A DNA stretch of 64,000 nt from Lagopus muta (taxonomy: Eukaryota; Chordata; Aves; Galliformes; Phasianidae): contig NC_064435.1 in assembly GCF_023343835.1 (NCBI RefSeq), forward strand, positions 83,958,134 to 84,022,133, in the 5' to 3' direction. The notes beneath the pieces are model-generated. The model saw only the letters and a program-made list of their open reading frames with translations, did not search any database and was not told the DNA's origin. The translations under genes and the position numbers were made by a program. Below, one piece after another: positions 35,706 to 48,000 of the stretch. Position 1 is the stretch's first letter. Every line of letters starts with the position of its first letter.

Positions 35706-36256
35706 ACATTTATTTAAACTCCATCTGGAGTACTGCATCCAGGACTGGGCTCCCCAGCTCAGAAAAGAAATGGAGCTATTGGAGCAAGTCCAAAGGAAGG
35801 CCACAGACATGATCAGAGGGCCGGAGGTCCCCAGTGAAAACAGGCTGAGGGAACTGGGCTTGTTCAGCCTGGAAAAGAGAAAGCTGTAGGGTGGCCTCAT
35901 TGTTGCCTTCGAATATGTAAAGGGAGATTATCAGCAGCAGGGAAACCAACTTTTTGCATGGTTACATACTGATAGGGCAAGGGGAAATGGCTTTAAAATA
36001 AAGGAGGGGAGATTTAGATAAGATGTCAGGGGGGGAAGTTTTTCATGGAGAAGCTGGTGAAGTGCTGGACAGACAGCCCAGAGAGATTGTATATGCCCTG
36101 TCCCTGTAGGCATTCAAGGCCAGGCTGGATGGGGCTCTGGGCAGCCTATCTATTGTTTGATGTAGCGGTTGGCAAGCATGTCTGTGGTGTGGGGATTGGA
36201 ACCTAATGATCTTTGAGGTCCCTTCCAACCCAAGCCAGTTGATTCTATGATTCTAT
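35706..36256 (+). repeat. CR1 LINE, longest 3' fragment in the window
   Basis: About 550 bp of CR1 in plus orientation: GGAGTACTGCATCCAG and GGCTGAGGGAACTGGGCTTG from ORF2, GATAGGGCAAGGGGAAATGG, TTCAAGGCCAGGCTGGATGG, and a GATTCTATGATTCTATC end. The ORF2 part is broken by stops and small deletions. It starts about 530 bp upstream (in ELOVL2 sense) of the ELOVL2 ATG. Confidence 0.93.
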
Positions 36257-37419
36257 CAAGGCTTATTGAAAATGTCTTTCCCCCAGTATTTAATAAAACA
36301 GCCTTTGGTTTGTGAATTTAAAATAATCTTTCCGAAAATATTAAAATTATCCATTTTAATTTTATTTTTGACATAAAGAATTGTCAACTACAACGTGCCA
36401 CAAATGACAAAGTGCTTCCAGTGCTGTCCGCACCGTTCTGGTTGCTCAGAATCTAGCCAAGCAGAGCTCAGTGACCAGCCTTTCCCAGAGCCAGGGGCAC
36501 AGGCCATGGAAGCAAGCCAAGGGACTGTGTGCAGTGTGCAACAGGTGGCACCTTCACAAACTAAAGTGTGCTTGATGCATAAAGCCTGTATTGATCCAAA
36601 ACGTAGCACTGACGTTCTAAACCTCAAATCACTCCTGAAGAGCTTTGTTCATATGCTACTCTACTTGCTTTTTCTTGGCTCTAGATTCAGATACACCAAA
36701 TGTAGTGAGAATGGCTAGCATCCCAGTGCTGCTTGCCTGCCCAGAAGAGATGTGCCAGCAGTCTCACGTGTAAGCATGTCCTTGTGTAACATCTAGCCCA
36801 CTCTTATAGACTCAAGCTTGTTTGCTTGAGCTTCCAAATTCCAGTGTGTTAGTCTGTACCAAAGTACCACAGTTCCTGAGGTTGACCTGCTAGCCTTTCC
36901 TCCCATTCATCTTTTTGCTGTAGTTTCAAATACTAAAAACATCATTAAAATGGCATTATACAAAGAAATAACAAAATTGTTAGTTTTTGCTAACTGATTC
37001 CATGCAGTCTTGTTACCAACAGTTCTTAAGCACACTCAATGAGAGTTAGCCCAAAAGCCTATGACATTAACCTGGTAACTCCCCATAACATCACACTTAA
37101 GGTGCCTAACCAGTGTTCTCTGTCAACAGAATTAGAAACAGAGCTGATGAGACAAGAATGATCACCTCTTCCATTTGAGGTTGCTGCTCAGGGAAAGAAG
37201 GTAGTTTTCTCAGTGATTTGCACAGGTTCTGTTGACTGGGCAAATTTGTGAAATAGGCAAGTCCTGACTTTTAATTCCAAGTTTTGAAGGAGATAGTGAT
37301 GAAGAGCAGTGATTGACAATGGTACATTGTCCATCCTGTTTCCTTCTAAGCTGGAAACAAGTGGGACCTGATAGCTCCAAAGTCAATGCAATTCAAAGGT
37401 GCACTTCCTAAGATGCAGA

Positions 37420-37530
37420 GATGCCCAAAGCTTGACTGGATACAGCCCTTTGTAACATGGACAACTCTGCTTGAGCAGGGGGTTGGATCTTTGCTGCCCT
37501 TCAGATGTTCCTTCCCACCTCAGCCTTCAT
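37420..37530 (+). repeat. CR1-like fragment, diverged
   Basis: Contains CTGCTTGAGCAGGGGGTTGG and a CCTTCCCACCTCA segment in CR1 3' UTR order, without the terminal ATTCTATGA. Weakly conserved flanks make the borders approximate. Confidence 0.55.
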
Positions 37531-40500
37531 AGGTGGCTTCTAACAACCAGCAGCAATCCCTACATCAGCAGAACTCAAGTTAATGCCCTGTGGTATTTCA
37601 TCATGAACAGTAGTTATGTAACAGCATTGTCCCTGAGCTGTTTCAATTGCCTCCATTTACTCTCTGTGTTTCTGAGGAATTTCAGCAGTTCTGTTTTTCC
37701 ACACGTTGACTTATTTTTCTGCCTGCTCTTGCAGCAGAACGTGCTGTTCAGCAACCACTCAAAGATAACATGCCTGCCACATATCTGCTATGCTTGGTGC
37801 CTGGGATCCAACCAAATGCATGGTGTCACCTTCCATGCAAAACAGGTGAATCCAAACCCTGCCTCAGCACACAGAAATAATACAAAACTTTTTTTACAAT
37901 GTTTTTAGTTTTTGAAACTATAGCTGGTGTAATATGCCTGTAAATGTAAAACTAAACATTGTATTAAACTGCAGCTGCGGGATTGTAAAATAAAAACTAA
38001 GCCATAATATATGCTGCAGAAAGTATTAATTTGAGGGATTGCACAGCTTTGTCATATTGTGTTTTAGCACCCTCTTTCGGAATAAAGGAATACTTGCAGG
38101 TATTCACTCTGCTAAAGCTGGAATGCAATTGCAAAACGTCCAGGAAAAGTCCCTGGCTGTGCTCACAGTTATAGTTTAATTATGCAGCCTGGTATTTTAT
38201 ACATTTCCACAAATAGAATCTTCCCATCCATCTCACACTTAGCATCTTCGTATAAATAGCCTGTGTTGCTCATTTAAATCAGCCAAGAACCAGGAAAAGA
38301 TTAGTGGCTCTGAACCAAAAGCTGAAGGTAAACACAAGAGGCTGTGCTTAGACATTCTGTTGTTCATTGTCCAGATATCTCTGGTGAGGGTCTGACGGTG
38401 GTAGCTTGCTTGGAACTGCACAGTTTCTCTCATACATTTAGGATTATCATAGTATACAGAAGTCCCAGCTGGGGATCATTGCCCAGCTGTGTTGAGACCT
38501 ACATTAGGAACCATGTCCTTCTTCAAGAAGCTTATAGAATGGGGTAATGTGGAGGGAAAGCGGTGCACCCAAGCTCTTCTCTGTCTCCTTCCCTGGGAAA
38601 TAGTACTATATAATGTTAAAAGTCAGGGCATTCTGGGTAGAAGGAAGGGCTACATTTTGCACTTTCTGCATGACCAATTACTACTCAGCCACCTTCTTGG
38701 GTAACTGGGTCAAATTTGCAGTTTTAGCTAAAGCATTTGGTGTGGTTGCCAGTTACCTTTAAATACATTTCTTTTGCCAAGACAAGGATTTAAAAAATAG
38801 GACACGGTAGAACAAAAACTGCCTGGATTACTTTAGCTTGCTCATCTTGTGCATATTCATTTAAATAAGCCTTATTTACTTTAGTAGCCTTTGGCAAGAC
38901 TCCTCCTTCATTAATGCACAGAGTGTATGATAAATGAAAAGCAGGCTGTGAACGATGCAAGGGTGTTGAAAAGGAGAAAAGATAATCTCATTAAGTGTCT
39001 GAAATTCTTTAGGAGGACTAGAATACACTGATTATATAACATAATTTTCATATGATTATGGGTCAATCATTTAAATATTTTTATTTTCTAGAGCTAGTTA
39101 ATGATTTTTTCTTCCTTCTGCTGTTGCCTTAGGGTAATTCAGTGTAGATTTGTCAAAGTGCTGAGCACTTACAGCTGCAACTGACATCAGTGAAAGCTGT
39201 GCTACAAATAAATTAAATGCAAGCAAAACATAAAATTTTCCCCACACATGAGCTGAAAAGAAGGCCAAAAGGGGCAAGTCCAAAAGCAGTTGATACTTAG
39301 AACATGTTTCATTCAACCTGATGAGTGACAGGTGAGAACATCCCTCATCTTGTTTTGCAGCACAAACATAAGCACTGGTTAACTGCTTGCTGTGAAGGAA
39401 CTGGTTGGTCTGGGTGCATTGGCTTTCACACCCTTTAGATAAGGACTGTGCCTTCAGAAACTGGATTACAGCTAGTCTTTAGCTGGCTTATTTGCAACAC
39501 TGCACATCAGTGCTGCTCTGTGAAATCCATGCCAGATGCTGGGTTATTGTCAAGGTAGTCGTCCTGCCCCATGGCATATAATAAATACATACATGCAATA
39601 TTATTGGCTTGTTGTTGTTGTTGTTTGTTTTTCATTCAGATAGAAATCTTCATACGTGTGTCATTTGACACAGATGTGGTCCATAGGAAAGGCTTTATAG
39701 CCTTAGGTAAAAATCAGATAACTAAGATTCTATTCTCCAAATGATTGGAGGAGGAAGTGCTTCTCCTTTTATCTTGTGGCTTGGTTAAAATGTAACATCC
39801 ACAGTTATCTCTTCTCTGTGCCCATGAGGATTTGCTTGTTTAACCGTTTCAACCATAATGCCTTTTATACAGCCTTTTTTACTGGCTTGTTGTCAGTGCT
39901 GAGGACAACTTCAGTCCTACATCAGTATTGACCTCCAGCAACAACAGGCCACTGAAAGCAGAAAGTCTGGAGCACAGAAGACTTGCTTCTAGTAAAGGAG
40001 GACCAACTTTGGGAGAGCATTTCTTGTAGTATAACTTGAGAAAGTTTTAATTGGCAGAAGATGAATGTTTCAGACCAGCTAGTACCAGCAACCAAAATGA
40101 TATCAGCTTCAGTTTATGAGCTAGTTCTTTCAAACTAAGAGAATTTACTATTTGGAGCTGGCTTGCATTCAAGCCTGACACCCCTTCATTTTGTATGTTT
40201 GGCACGTTTAAATAAAGCTAAGGTTTTCCACACTGAAGACATGTTGATTAAAAAGCTGTCTGCCTGTGCAGTGTAATATGAAAAATGTAATTGTTAGCTG
40301 CTTTCATCTTTATTTCCTAGCATACTGCCTTGGATGGTATCATTATGGTGTATATTTATCACTCTGGGATGACTTCATACCAGGATAATATTTTTTCATC
40401 AGTCTGTGGGTGCTGAGGGGCTCTGTGATGTGGTTTGGGGACGCGATGTGAATTAATTAACTGCTAATCATAAAACTGTTTGGAGCTGTATAATGATGTA

Positions 40501-40954
40501 TACAACATTTTTGAATAGCTCCAAAATGCGACAGCTGTTTTACAGGACAGAGAACATTCCAGTTCCATACCCATAGAATTTGTTCTAACCACTCATGAGA
40601 AGTAAGAAATTAGAGAAACAGAGCAGCGTAGCTAGGAGGGAACTTATTTGTTTCTTCAGAAGTTAATATGGTGGTAACTGTTACTGCCTTGTTTGTTTGC
40701 AATACAGAAGAAATCTTGCTTAAGCATGCGTGTAACAATTTAGAGTGAAAGACGAGGAGACATGTCACAGTATTCGGTTATTGAGACACATCAGGAAAGG
40801 TGTTTCAGGTAGGACAACGCTTGCATGATGTGACAGGTGGGTTTGGCAGGGCATTAACCAGGGCTGGGGCTGCTGGGAGAGAAAGGCTGAAATGGGAAGA
40901 TGGAACTCAGGTGCTGAGCTGGTGAAGTGACAGCAGCTTTAGGTAGCTGAGTGG

Positions 40955-41083
40955 GGGATTTCAAGGCCAGGCTGGATGTGGCTCTGGGCAGCCTGGTCTG
41001 CTGGTTGGTGACCCTGCATACAGCAGGGGGTTGGAACTGGATGAGCACTGTGGTCCTTTTCAACCCAGGCCATACCATGATTG
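40955..41083 (+). repeat. CR1 LINE 3' end
   Basis: Plus strand: TTCAAGGCCAGGCTGGATGT, GGTTGGTGACCCTGCATACA, GCAGGGGGTTGGAACTGGAT and GGTCCTTTTCAACCCAGGCC. 5'-truncated, with a degraded terminus. Confidence 0.92.
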
Positions 41084-41642
41084 CGTGTGTGAGTACTCTG
41101 GGGTTGGAGGTATCCTGAAAGGGGGATGCAGGTGGGACGCTCAGTGGGCAGCAAAAGCACAAATTTTGGCTTCAGTTGGAAGGGGGGATTTTAAGACAAA
41201 CCATATAAGAAACACGAAGGGAAATGGACTGGCTTTTCTGTGACATCCCACTGCAGCGGTGACATCTTCACAGCATTGTACAGCAGTGGATTTAGCACGC
41301 GTTCTATAAACGTTAGGAATGCATCCCGGGCTGGAAGGGAAGCTGATAACCGTACTGCGGTGCTAAGGGCGAGGTCAGAGCCGGCCAGGAGCACCGCCCT
41401 TATCGCAGGGCTCCTGGTAACCTGATTTCTCTGGGGGAAGGCAGCTGCAGCGTCAGCAGAGGGCACGGGCACCAAGGTCACGCAGAACTGGAACCGCAGC
41501 GGGGTGGTGCGGGTGTAAGAACGCTGCCTCGGCAGACGCCCAGGCTCCCCGCTGTAACGCCGCACGCAAACGCCGCGTACCGAAGGCGGCGGCGATAACG
41601 CGGGCACACGCTCCGCCCGCGGGAGCTCGCTCGGCGTCGCGG

Positions 41643-41662
41643 GGCACGCTGGGAATTGTAGT
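41643..41662 (-). promoter_or_regulatory. ZNF143/Staf-type (SBS) motif, minus orientation
   Basis: The plus strand reads GCACGCTGGGAATTGTAGTC, the reverse complement of the known SBS consensus ACTACAATTCCCAGCATGC with one mismatch (GCG for GCA). This motif is typical of TATA-less housekeeping CpG-island promoters. Confidence 0.8.
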
Positions 41663-41701
41663 CTGCCCTGCCTTCGGAGCCCGCCCGCCCCCGGGGAGCG
41701 G

Positions 41702-41721
41702 AACTACGTTTCCCGGCATGC
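41702..41721 (+). promoter_or_regulatory. ZNF143/Staf-type (SBS) motif, plus orientation
   Basis: Reads AACTACGTTTCCCGGCATGC, close to the SBS consensus, 39 bp downstream of the inverted copy. The two face each other head-to-head around the probable SMIM13 start region. Confidence 0.8.
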
Positions 41722-41986
41722 TCCGCGCTCCGCGCGCGTCACCACGCCGCGCTCCAAAGCCCGCCCCGCCGCCGGCTCGGCTGGCGCTGGGCTCTGCCGG
41801 TTCTTCCTCCGGGGCAGCGGGCGGCCGTGCGAGGCGCTGCCTTCGCCCCGTAACCTTCGGGCTTTTGTCCGTGCCCAGCGGCGCCGCCGGTCCGGGTCGG
41901 GCCCTGCTTGAGGGGCGAGCGGGCCGCCGAGCCGCCGGCGTCGGGAGTCGGGCCCCGCTCGTGGCGGTGGGGAAGGGCCCGGCAGC

Positions 41987-42062
41987 ATGTGGCAGAGCAT
42001 CGGGCTGACCCTGCTGGTGATCGTGGCAACCCTGGCCTGCGTGCTGCTCTTCATGCTGTGCG
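41987..42062 (+). CDS. SMIM13: SMIM13 exon 1 coding part
   Basis: 76 coding bases giving MWQSIGLTLLVIVATLACVL to MLC plus the first base of a Gly codon. Donor TGCG|gtgagt. The context GCAGC ATG T is moderate for initiation. It encodes most of the membrane span. Confidence 0.94.
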
Positions 42063-45000
42063 GTGAGTGCCCAAAACGGAGCCGGCATCTCTGTGCGGCG
42101 TGGTCGGAGGCGTTGAAGAAACGTGTCGGTGTTGTACGGAGGGACGTGGTTCGGTGGGAAAATATCGATGAGCTGGGGGGGACTTTTGCGAGCTCTGTGT
42201 TTCTGCGGCCTGTCTGCAGTGTTCTCAGCTCTTCTGGCTCATCTCTGTACCGTTGCGTGAGGGGGTGAAAGGGTCTGATGGAGAGTTGCTGAGGGAATGG
42301 AGATTGTTTAGCTTGGAGATGAAGAGGCTCAGGAGAGACCTCACTGCTCTCTACAGCTGAAAGGGCGTTGTGGCAAGGTGTGCCCTCTTCCCCCAGGTAA
42401 CTGGTGGTCAGACTGGTGGCGATGCACAGTGCAGCAGTTGTTGTTCAGATTGAATATTAAGGAAGATTTCTTCTTGGAGAGAGCGATGAGGTTCTGAAGC
42501 AGATTGCCCAGGGAGGTGGTGGAGTCACCTGGAGGTGGTCAAAAGCTGTGTGGATGTGGCACTGCGGAGCATGGTTAGTGGGCATGGTGGGGTGGGTTGG
42601 CAGTTGAACTTATTGATCTCACTGGTCTTTTCCAACCTTAACCATTCTTGATTCTGTCTTGGCTGGAATAGGCTGAGAGCAATGCTTGGTTCCACATATA
42701 AAAAATAACCAAAGAGGAAAAGAGGACTTCATGGAACGTGTACTTTCTAGATGTAGAGAAAAAGGTTATTTAAATGGCAAGGACAACTTTTAGAGGTCTT
42801 TTGGAGTTGTTGGAAGGAAGCATTGATGTAGTGTGTGTGGGGGTGATGTGATCAATGTGTTGAACATGGAATTCAAAAAGAAGTAAAAATGAAGGCCACC
42901 AACACTGGACCCAACTATGCTTCAGTATGAAGCATTCCTGAGATTAAAAAAGTGACTGCTGGTGGATTTGTAAGTGATTTTTGAAAACACAGTGAGGCAA
43001 ATGAAGACTCTGCTGACACCTGATGCTTAAAAAAGTTGGTTGTACTCAAAGCTGTGAAGCATTGTGGAAAGATTTTGCAAGATCAAGAGACTGGATAATG
43101 AAATGATAGGAGGAATGCAGTGTTAACATCTATGGCACTCTAAAAGTAATGCCTCTTATTTGTTTCAATGGGAGCTACAACATAAACAAAGAGAACAATA
43201 ACACTGTTTGATAGAGCAAATTCTTAGCTACAAACCACTGTTTTCTAATGTGGACACTACCATTAACTGTGTTTTCACCAGTCATGAGCAAGAGCCTGGA
43301 TGCTGCACTCGCAAAGATGTACGTGGAAATCTGGAATGTGACTTGTCTTTCACATCACTGTTGGCAGTGCTGAAACTCCCACCACCTCACTGTGCTCACA
43401 TCCACTGTTCAGTCTCTAGGCATGTTCAGGTAGCATTGATGAGTGTCATGGGTGCCATTTTTCCTCTGCATGGAGGAATATAATGATGCACCTTTGCTTC
43501 ATCTGCACTTCCATGGTGTGAAGGTTAAACCACTGCTGCCACACCACCACCATCTGCCTCTGATGTCAGGGGTCAACATCATAAAATAGGAGGCATTTCT
43601 TTTGGAACAGCGCTTGAACCTAAGCGTGCAGTACGTGCATCCATAAATTATGTGGGATAATTAATATAGCAGGTTCAAACAGAACAGTTACTATCCTGAA
43701 GAAAGGATTAGCAGGGGATTAATTTGTCACTGCAAGCATTCCTCTGAAATATGCTGATTCTTTGTAGAAAGAAAATAGGGAAATCCAGTGTTAGATGTTC
43801 AGTGTAAAATAGGAAGTGCTGTTATACTGCTACAGGGATCTATCGTGTGCTTATGTCTCCACCAGTCTGTTTCGCTATTTAAAGGAAAAAAACCAGGAGT
43901 TTTCTTATGGAGTGGTGAGAGCCATGTAATGATTTCTGCATGAAGAGATTCTAAGTAGGTTAGACCTGTCTAGCCTGGTAAATACATGGCTGGGGGAGGA
44001 TGACAGTAATAAAACCAAGGAGTGTGTAAAAGGTGATCGAGCAGCAGTTGTTCAGTTGCTTTATTACTGAGGAACTGGAGTGCATTATGTTAAATGATCA
44101 GCCAACGGGCTTAACTAAGGAAAAACAATTCTTTTACGCAAGGGGAAAATGGCAAGCTTGTTAACAAAGGGTATTTTGGAGGCCAAAACTTTCACCTTTG
44201 GAAGCTCATAGAAAAGAAGTTTATCAACTTATCTAAGCCATACTGTCAGTGTTACGATATCAGAGCTTCTTGCAGAGGCTGCCAAAACACACCTAGATGT
44301 TAAAGATACTAAGCACAGAAAGCCTTTAATGGTTTGGGGGTGGTGCACTTTGACTGTTGCCCTGTTAGAAGTGACTAGGTGGGGTTAGGTAGCAATTCAT
44401 GCTGTGCTGCTAATGCTTTTTTTTCCCCACAGTGTTACACTGCATTTACTAATTAGTAGTGGGATGCTTCTAGCTTTTGTGGCAAGACCATTAATGGGAA
44501 ATATTTGAGCAGAGGTTGTGTCAAGGCTGCTGTTAGAATAACTGGAATATAAGCTATATAAGCTACCTTCAAGCTAATTGTGGCTGTGATAGGTGGTTTC
44601 TTATTGCCTTCTTAGCTATAGATCTCTGTTTTTTACAGCCTGCTGGTCTCCTGAGGAGATGAGTGTGTCCTGAGTGCTCTGTGTGACAGGATATGAGTAC
44701 ATGCCAGCCAGTGAGGCATAAAATTAGTTGACAAACCTGACACCACAGCGGTTGGATATAAGCTTGAGTAAACTTAAGCTGATAAGAATGTTTTATAGCC
44801 ATCTGATGAGAGGTATTTAACAGTCTCAGAAAAGGGCTTACAGGGTCAAGAGACTGAAGAGCTGCCACTTGGGTTCTGAGTGGCCTATATAGAAGGACTT
44901 GAGGTGTGAATGCTTGCAGAGAGCAATGGACGGAAGCATCCAGGAGATGTCCCACGATGGTGTGAATTTGTTACGGATCACAAACGTGAAATCCTTCCCA

Positions 45001-48000
45001 CTATTGAAGCTTTCACAGCACACATCCCATCGAGTTCAAAAGTTTTCTGAAGATAAAAATTCAGTGCACGAAGTATTGGAAGTCATTAGGATCAGTTCAT
45101 CAGCCACGTCAAAAGCAAATGTTTATGCCTGAATTAGACTTTTGTCTCCAGAAATACTTTGAATAAGAGACCCGATTTCTTCTTCTGTTTAATGCTTCTG
45201 GATGCTTGCATTTGCCATTTTCCATGTGGATCTCAACTTGCTAAGGAAGCAGTGAGGGCTTGCAGCGAGTGGAATTTGTAAACTGAGCACATTTGACACA
45301 GAAACCATTCAGAGACTATAACCATAGCTGTTTTTCAGTCGCTCTTCTGAAAGTGGGCCAAAGGTAAATTGCTTCTACTTGATTGCCATCCTGTCAGACT
45401 GCTTTGCTCTGGTTTCTCTCATGGTCTCATCGGTTCAGTGCTTTCCTTGCTCCTCTACAGCTGCTAGGAGTTCACGCAGAGGGAAGGAGATGGGGTGAAA
45501 CAGAAGACCAGCCGAGGTGAATTCCAGTACTGCTTACTGTGTGTTTGTTTTCCCAACGGATTAACATTAACACGTGGGGCCAGGTGAAAGCACACACATG
45601 CCTTCAGTGCAACACACAGGTGTGCTGGTCTGGTCTGGGGAGTGAGACCAGAGGGGCGGTGTTGAAGAGATGCAAATGACCTTAAAACAAAGGTCTCAAA
45701 TTGCAGGTACAGGAGTGCAACTTGGTTGCAAGTGGAAAAACATCAGTCTTAAATTCTGCCTCAGTAACTTCAGTGCTTTTGTCTGGACAGTTTTGTGACA
45801 ATGTGAAATGAGTCAATCTCAAAAGACGAGCAGAGCCGTGCCTGATTAGGCTAGCAATAGAGAGAAGGCATCCTTTTATTTCAAGCTGAGTTTTCAAACT
45901 GTTGAGAGTGGAAATGGGGCCAGAGCATGTTTCCTGGCTATCGGTCAGCAGAAGTGTGTTAGAGGATGCTAAACTAAGCAGGAGAGGGCTTAAGGAGCTG
46001 GGTGGACCGAGCACTAGATCAGCTGGCGTCTGCTGTTAGTGCTCTGAGCAGTGCATGCCTTCTTCAGTCTAATCAGCTTCATAGCTGAGTGCTCTGGGGC
46101 AGTGCATCTTTTTAAAAGGCACAGAATTAGCAACTTGGCTGTGTCACAGAGGATATTAAACACAGAGCATGAAGCAGAACTCTGCTTTCCTAAATGTCGT
46201 GTCAGCATCTAGAACTGTGCACTTTCTCTTCATGGATGTTAAGTTTTTCTGTCATGGACGTTCATGTATTTGAATGCAGGGCTCACTCAGCCTGATAATA
46301 GCACAGCCCTAAATTAGCCTTTGCTGCTGGAATAGTAGTATCCTATTTTTAAATCAGCGGGGACAGAGGTAAAACTATTTTGCAAGACTGCTCAGGAAGT
46401 TGATAGTGAAGGCAGAAATAGAAGCCAGACCTCTAAACTCATGCGCTGTTACCGCATCACCTCTCTTCCCTTCTCAGCAAGCTGTATTTTGTCTGAGAAA
46501 GCAGAGGTTACTGCTCAGCAGTGCTCCATATCACTTGCTAGAATCATAGAATCATCAGAGTTGGAAGAGACCTTTAAAGATCATCTGGTCCAACTCCCCT
46601 GCAATGAACAGGGACATCTACAGCTCAGTCAGGTGCTCAGAGCCCTGTCCAGCCTCACCTTGAATGTCTCAGGGATGGGACACCCCCACCTCTCTGGGCA
46701 GATGGTGCCAGTGCCTCACTACCTTTTTTTCTTTTTTTCTTTTTCCCAATTAGTATTACTCCTGTTCTGTTCTTAGGCATCTCTTCTGTTTGAATCAGGA
46801 AGATGGAAATACACTCCAATAACGACATCCCTTTCCCTTTGAATTTCTGCTTACAGGCCTGTGTAAGGTGCATGAAAACAATGGGTCTGAGGCCAGTGCC
46901 CCTCACCTCCTGGGGGGAGTAGCTCAATATTTAGATCACACTGCTTCTCTCCTTTCTCCAGCAAACTAGGAGTCATTGTGGGAAACACAGGAAAGGTGGC
47001 TTTATTGGTCAAATCATAAGATCTGTTCACATGGTGATACCTCATAGATGCATATTTGGGAGTCGGGGACGGAGGCTTTGACTAGCAGTCCCAACTTTGC
47101 AAACAGAACACATTGCATCACAATTTATAGGAGGGGTTGATGTGCTGAGGGCGTAGTGCCAAACGTGGCTTAAATATCTTTGGGCAGCATCCAGCTGTGG
47201 CATTCAGAGCGAGACAGCTGCTCCCTGCTTAAAACTTGGCAGGGGCTGGGAGCTGCTGTTTTGCCTGAATGCAAAGTACCGGCTGTTGGCAGGGTGTCCA
47301 GGCTCTCTGGATTCAGATATGGGCTGTACCAAGAGTTGGAGCCCTGGCTTTGCATTGCGGTGATGTACGGTTGTCCTGGAGGACTGATTGTGATCAAGTA
47401 TTTTGTGATGTAGTTAAATCAATTGGGCTTCTTCAAGCAGCCTGCCCAAACAGACCAGCAGTGTTGTATGTGCAAACTACAGTGTCAGCCACTTGTCTTA
47501 TGTCAGCTTTTTCATTTCTTTTTTTTAAAATACATCATGTAATTTACTAAGCATGGAACGATGTCTGGTGTTACGATTCTGCTGCATGCTTAAGAGACTG
47601 AAGAATCAATGCATTGTCATCAGATGTGGAAGTAACTCGGTACTTTGAATCTGCCTCCAGTCTTCAGTTCTTTGGGAGTCTGTTTGTGTCTAAGAAGTTT
47701 CTGATGTGCTGTGTTCAGTACCTCCCAGGCAGCAGGGTGTCGCAGCTGAATGGGCAGCTTTAACTGTGTATTTCTTTTGGATGTAATTTTTTCTTTTAAA
47801 CTTTCCATGCAAGCTGGCACTGCAATGAGAACAAGTGAAAGAAAGGAATCTTTCTGCTTTGATTACCTTATACCTCCTCGTCTGGGAGATCTTGTGAGGC
47901 TTTGTGGATGCATCAGGTTGTTTTGGGGGGAGGGCTGTGCCTTCATGGAGTGTAATGTTGGAAAGTTGAGAAAAGAAGATGGAGAAGCAACAGTGGATGG

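Larger units (their letters stand above)
35441..41340. other. Intergenic region between ELOVL2 and SMIM13
   Basis: The divergent intergenic spacer (ELOVL2 minus, SMIM13 plus). It holds CR1 pieces at 35706-36256, about 37420-37530 and 40955-41083. The remainder, including 37.6-40.9 kb, is AT-rich with no gene or RNA I can support. ORFs up to 145 codons here overlap repeats or look random. Confidence 0.8.
41340..42130 (+). promoter_or_regulatory. SMIM13: SMIM13 CpG-island promoter and 5' UTR
   Basis: A dense CpG stretch ending just inside SMIM13 intron 1. It contains two ZNF143-type motifs (41643-41662 and 41702-41721) and runs of CCGCC and GGGCGG. No TATA box is evident. The start site probably lies between about 41720 and 41950. 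Confidence 0.8.

Noticed and set aside
37471..37908. 145-codon plus-strand ORF between ELOVL2 and SMIM13
   Set aside because: Its start overlaps a degraded CR1 copy, and the composition (Ser, Leu, Phe, Cys) is that of translated noncoding DNA.
41191..41607. 138-codon minus-strand ORF beside the SMIM13 island
   Set aside because: No recognisable domain, partly CpG-island sequence, and no splice or promoter evidence; most likely chance.
41453..42088. 211-codon minus-strand ORF over the SMIM13 promoter
   Set aside because: It lies in a GC-rich CpG island where stops are rare, its product is an Ala/Arg/Pro-rich low-complexity string, and it overlaps the real SMIM13 exon antisense.
46441..46776. 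111-codon plus-strand ORF
   Set aside because: It runs through a CR1 fragment in the antisense orientation and a T-rich tract; not a gene.
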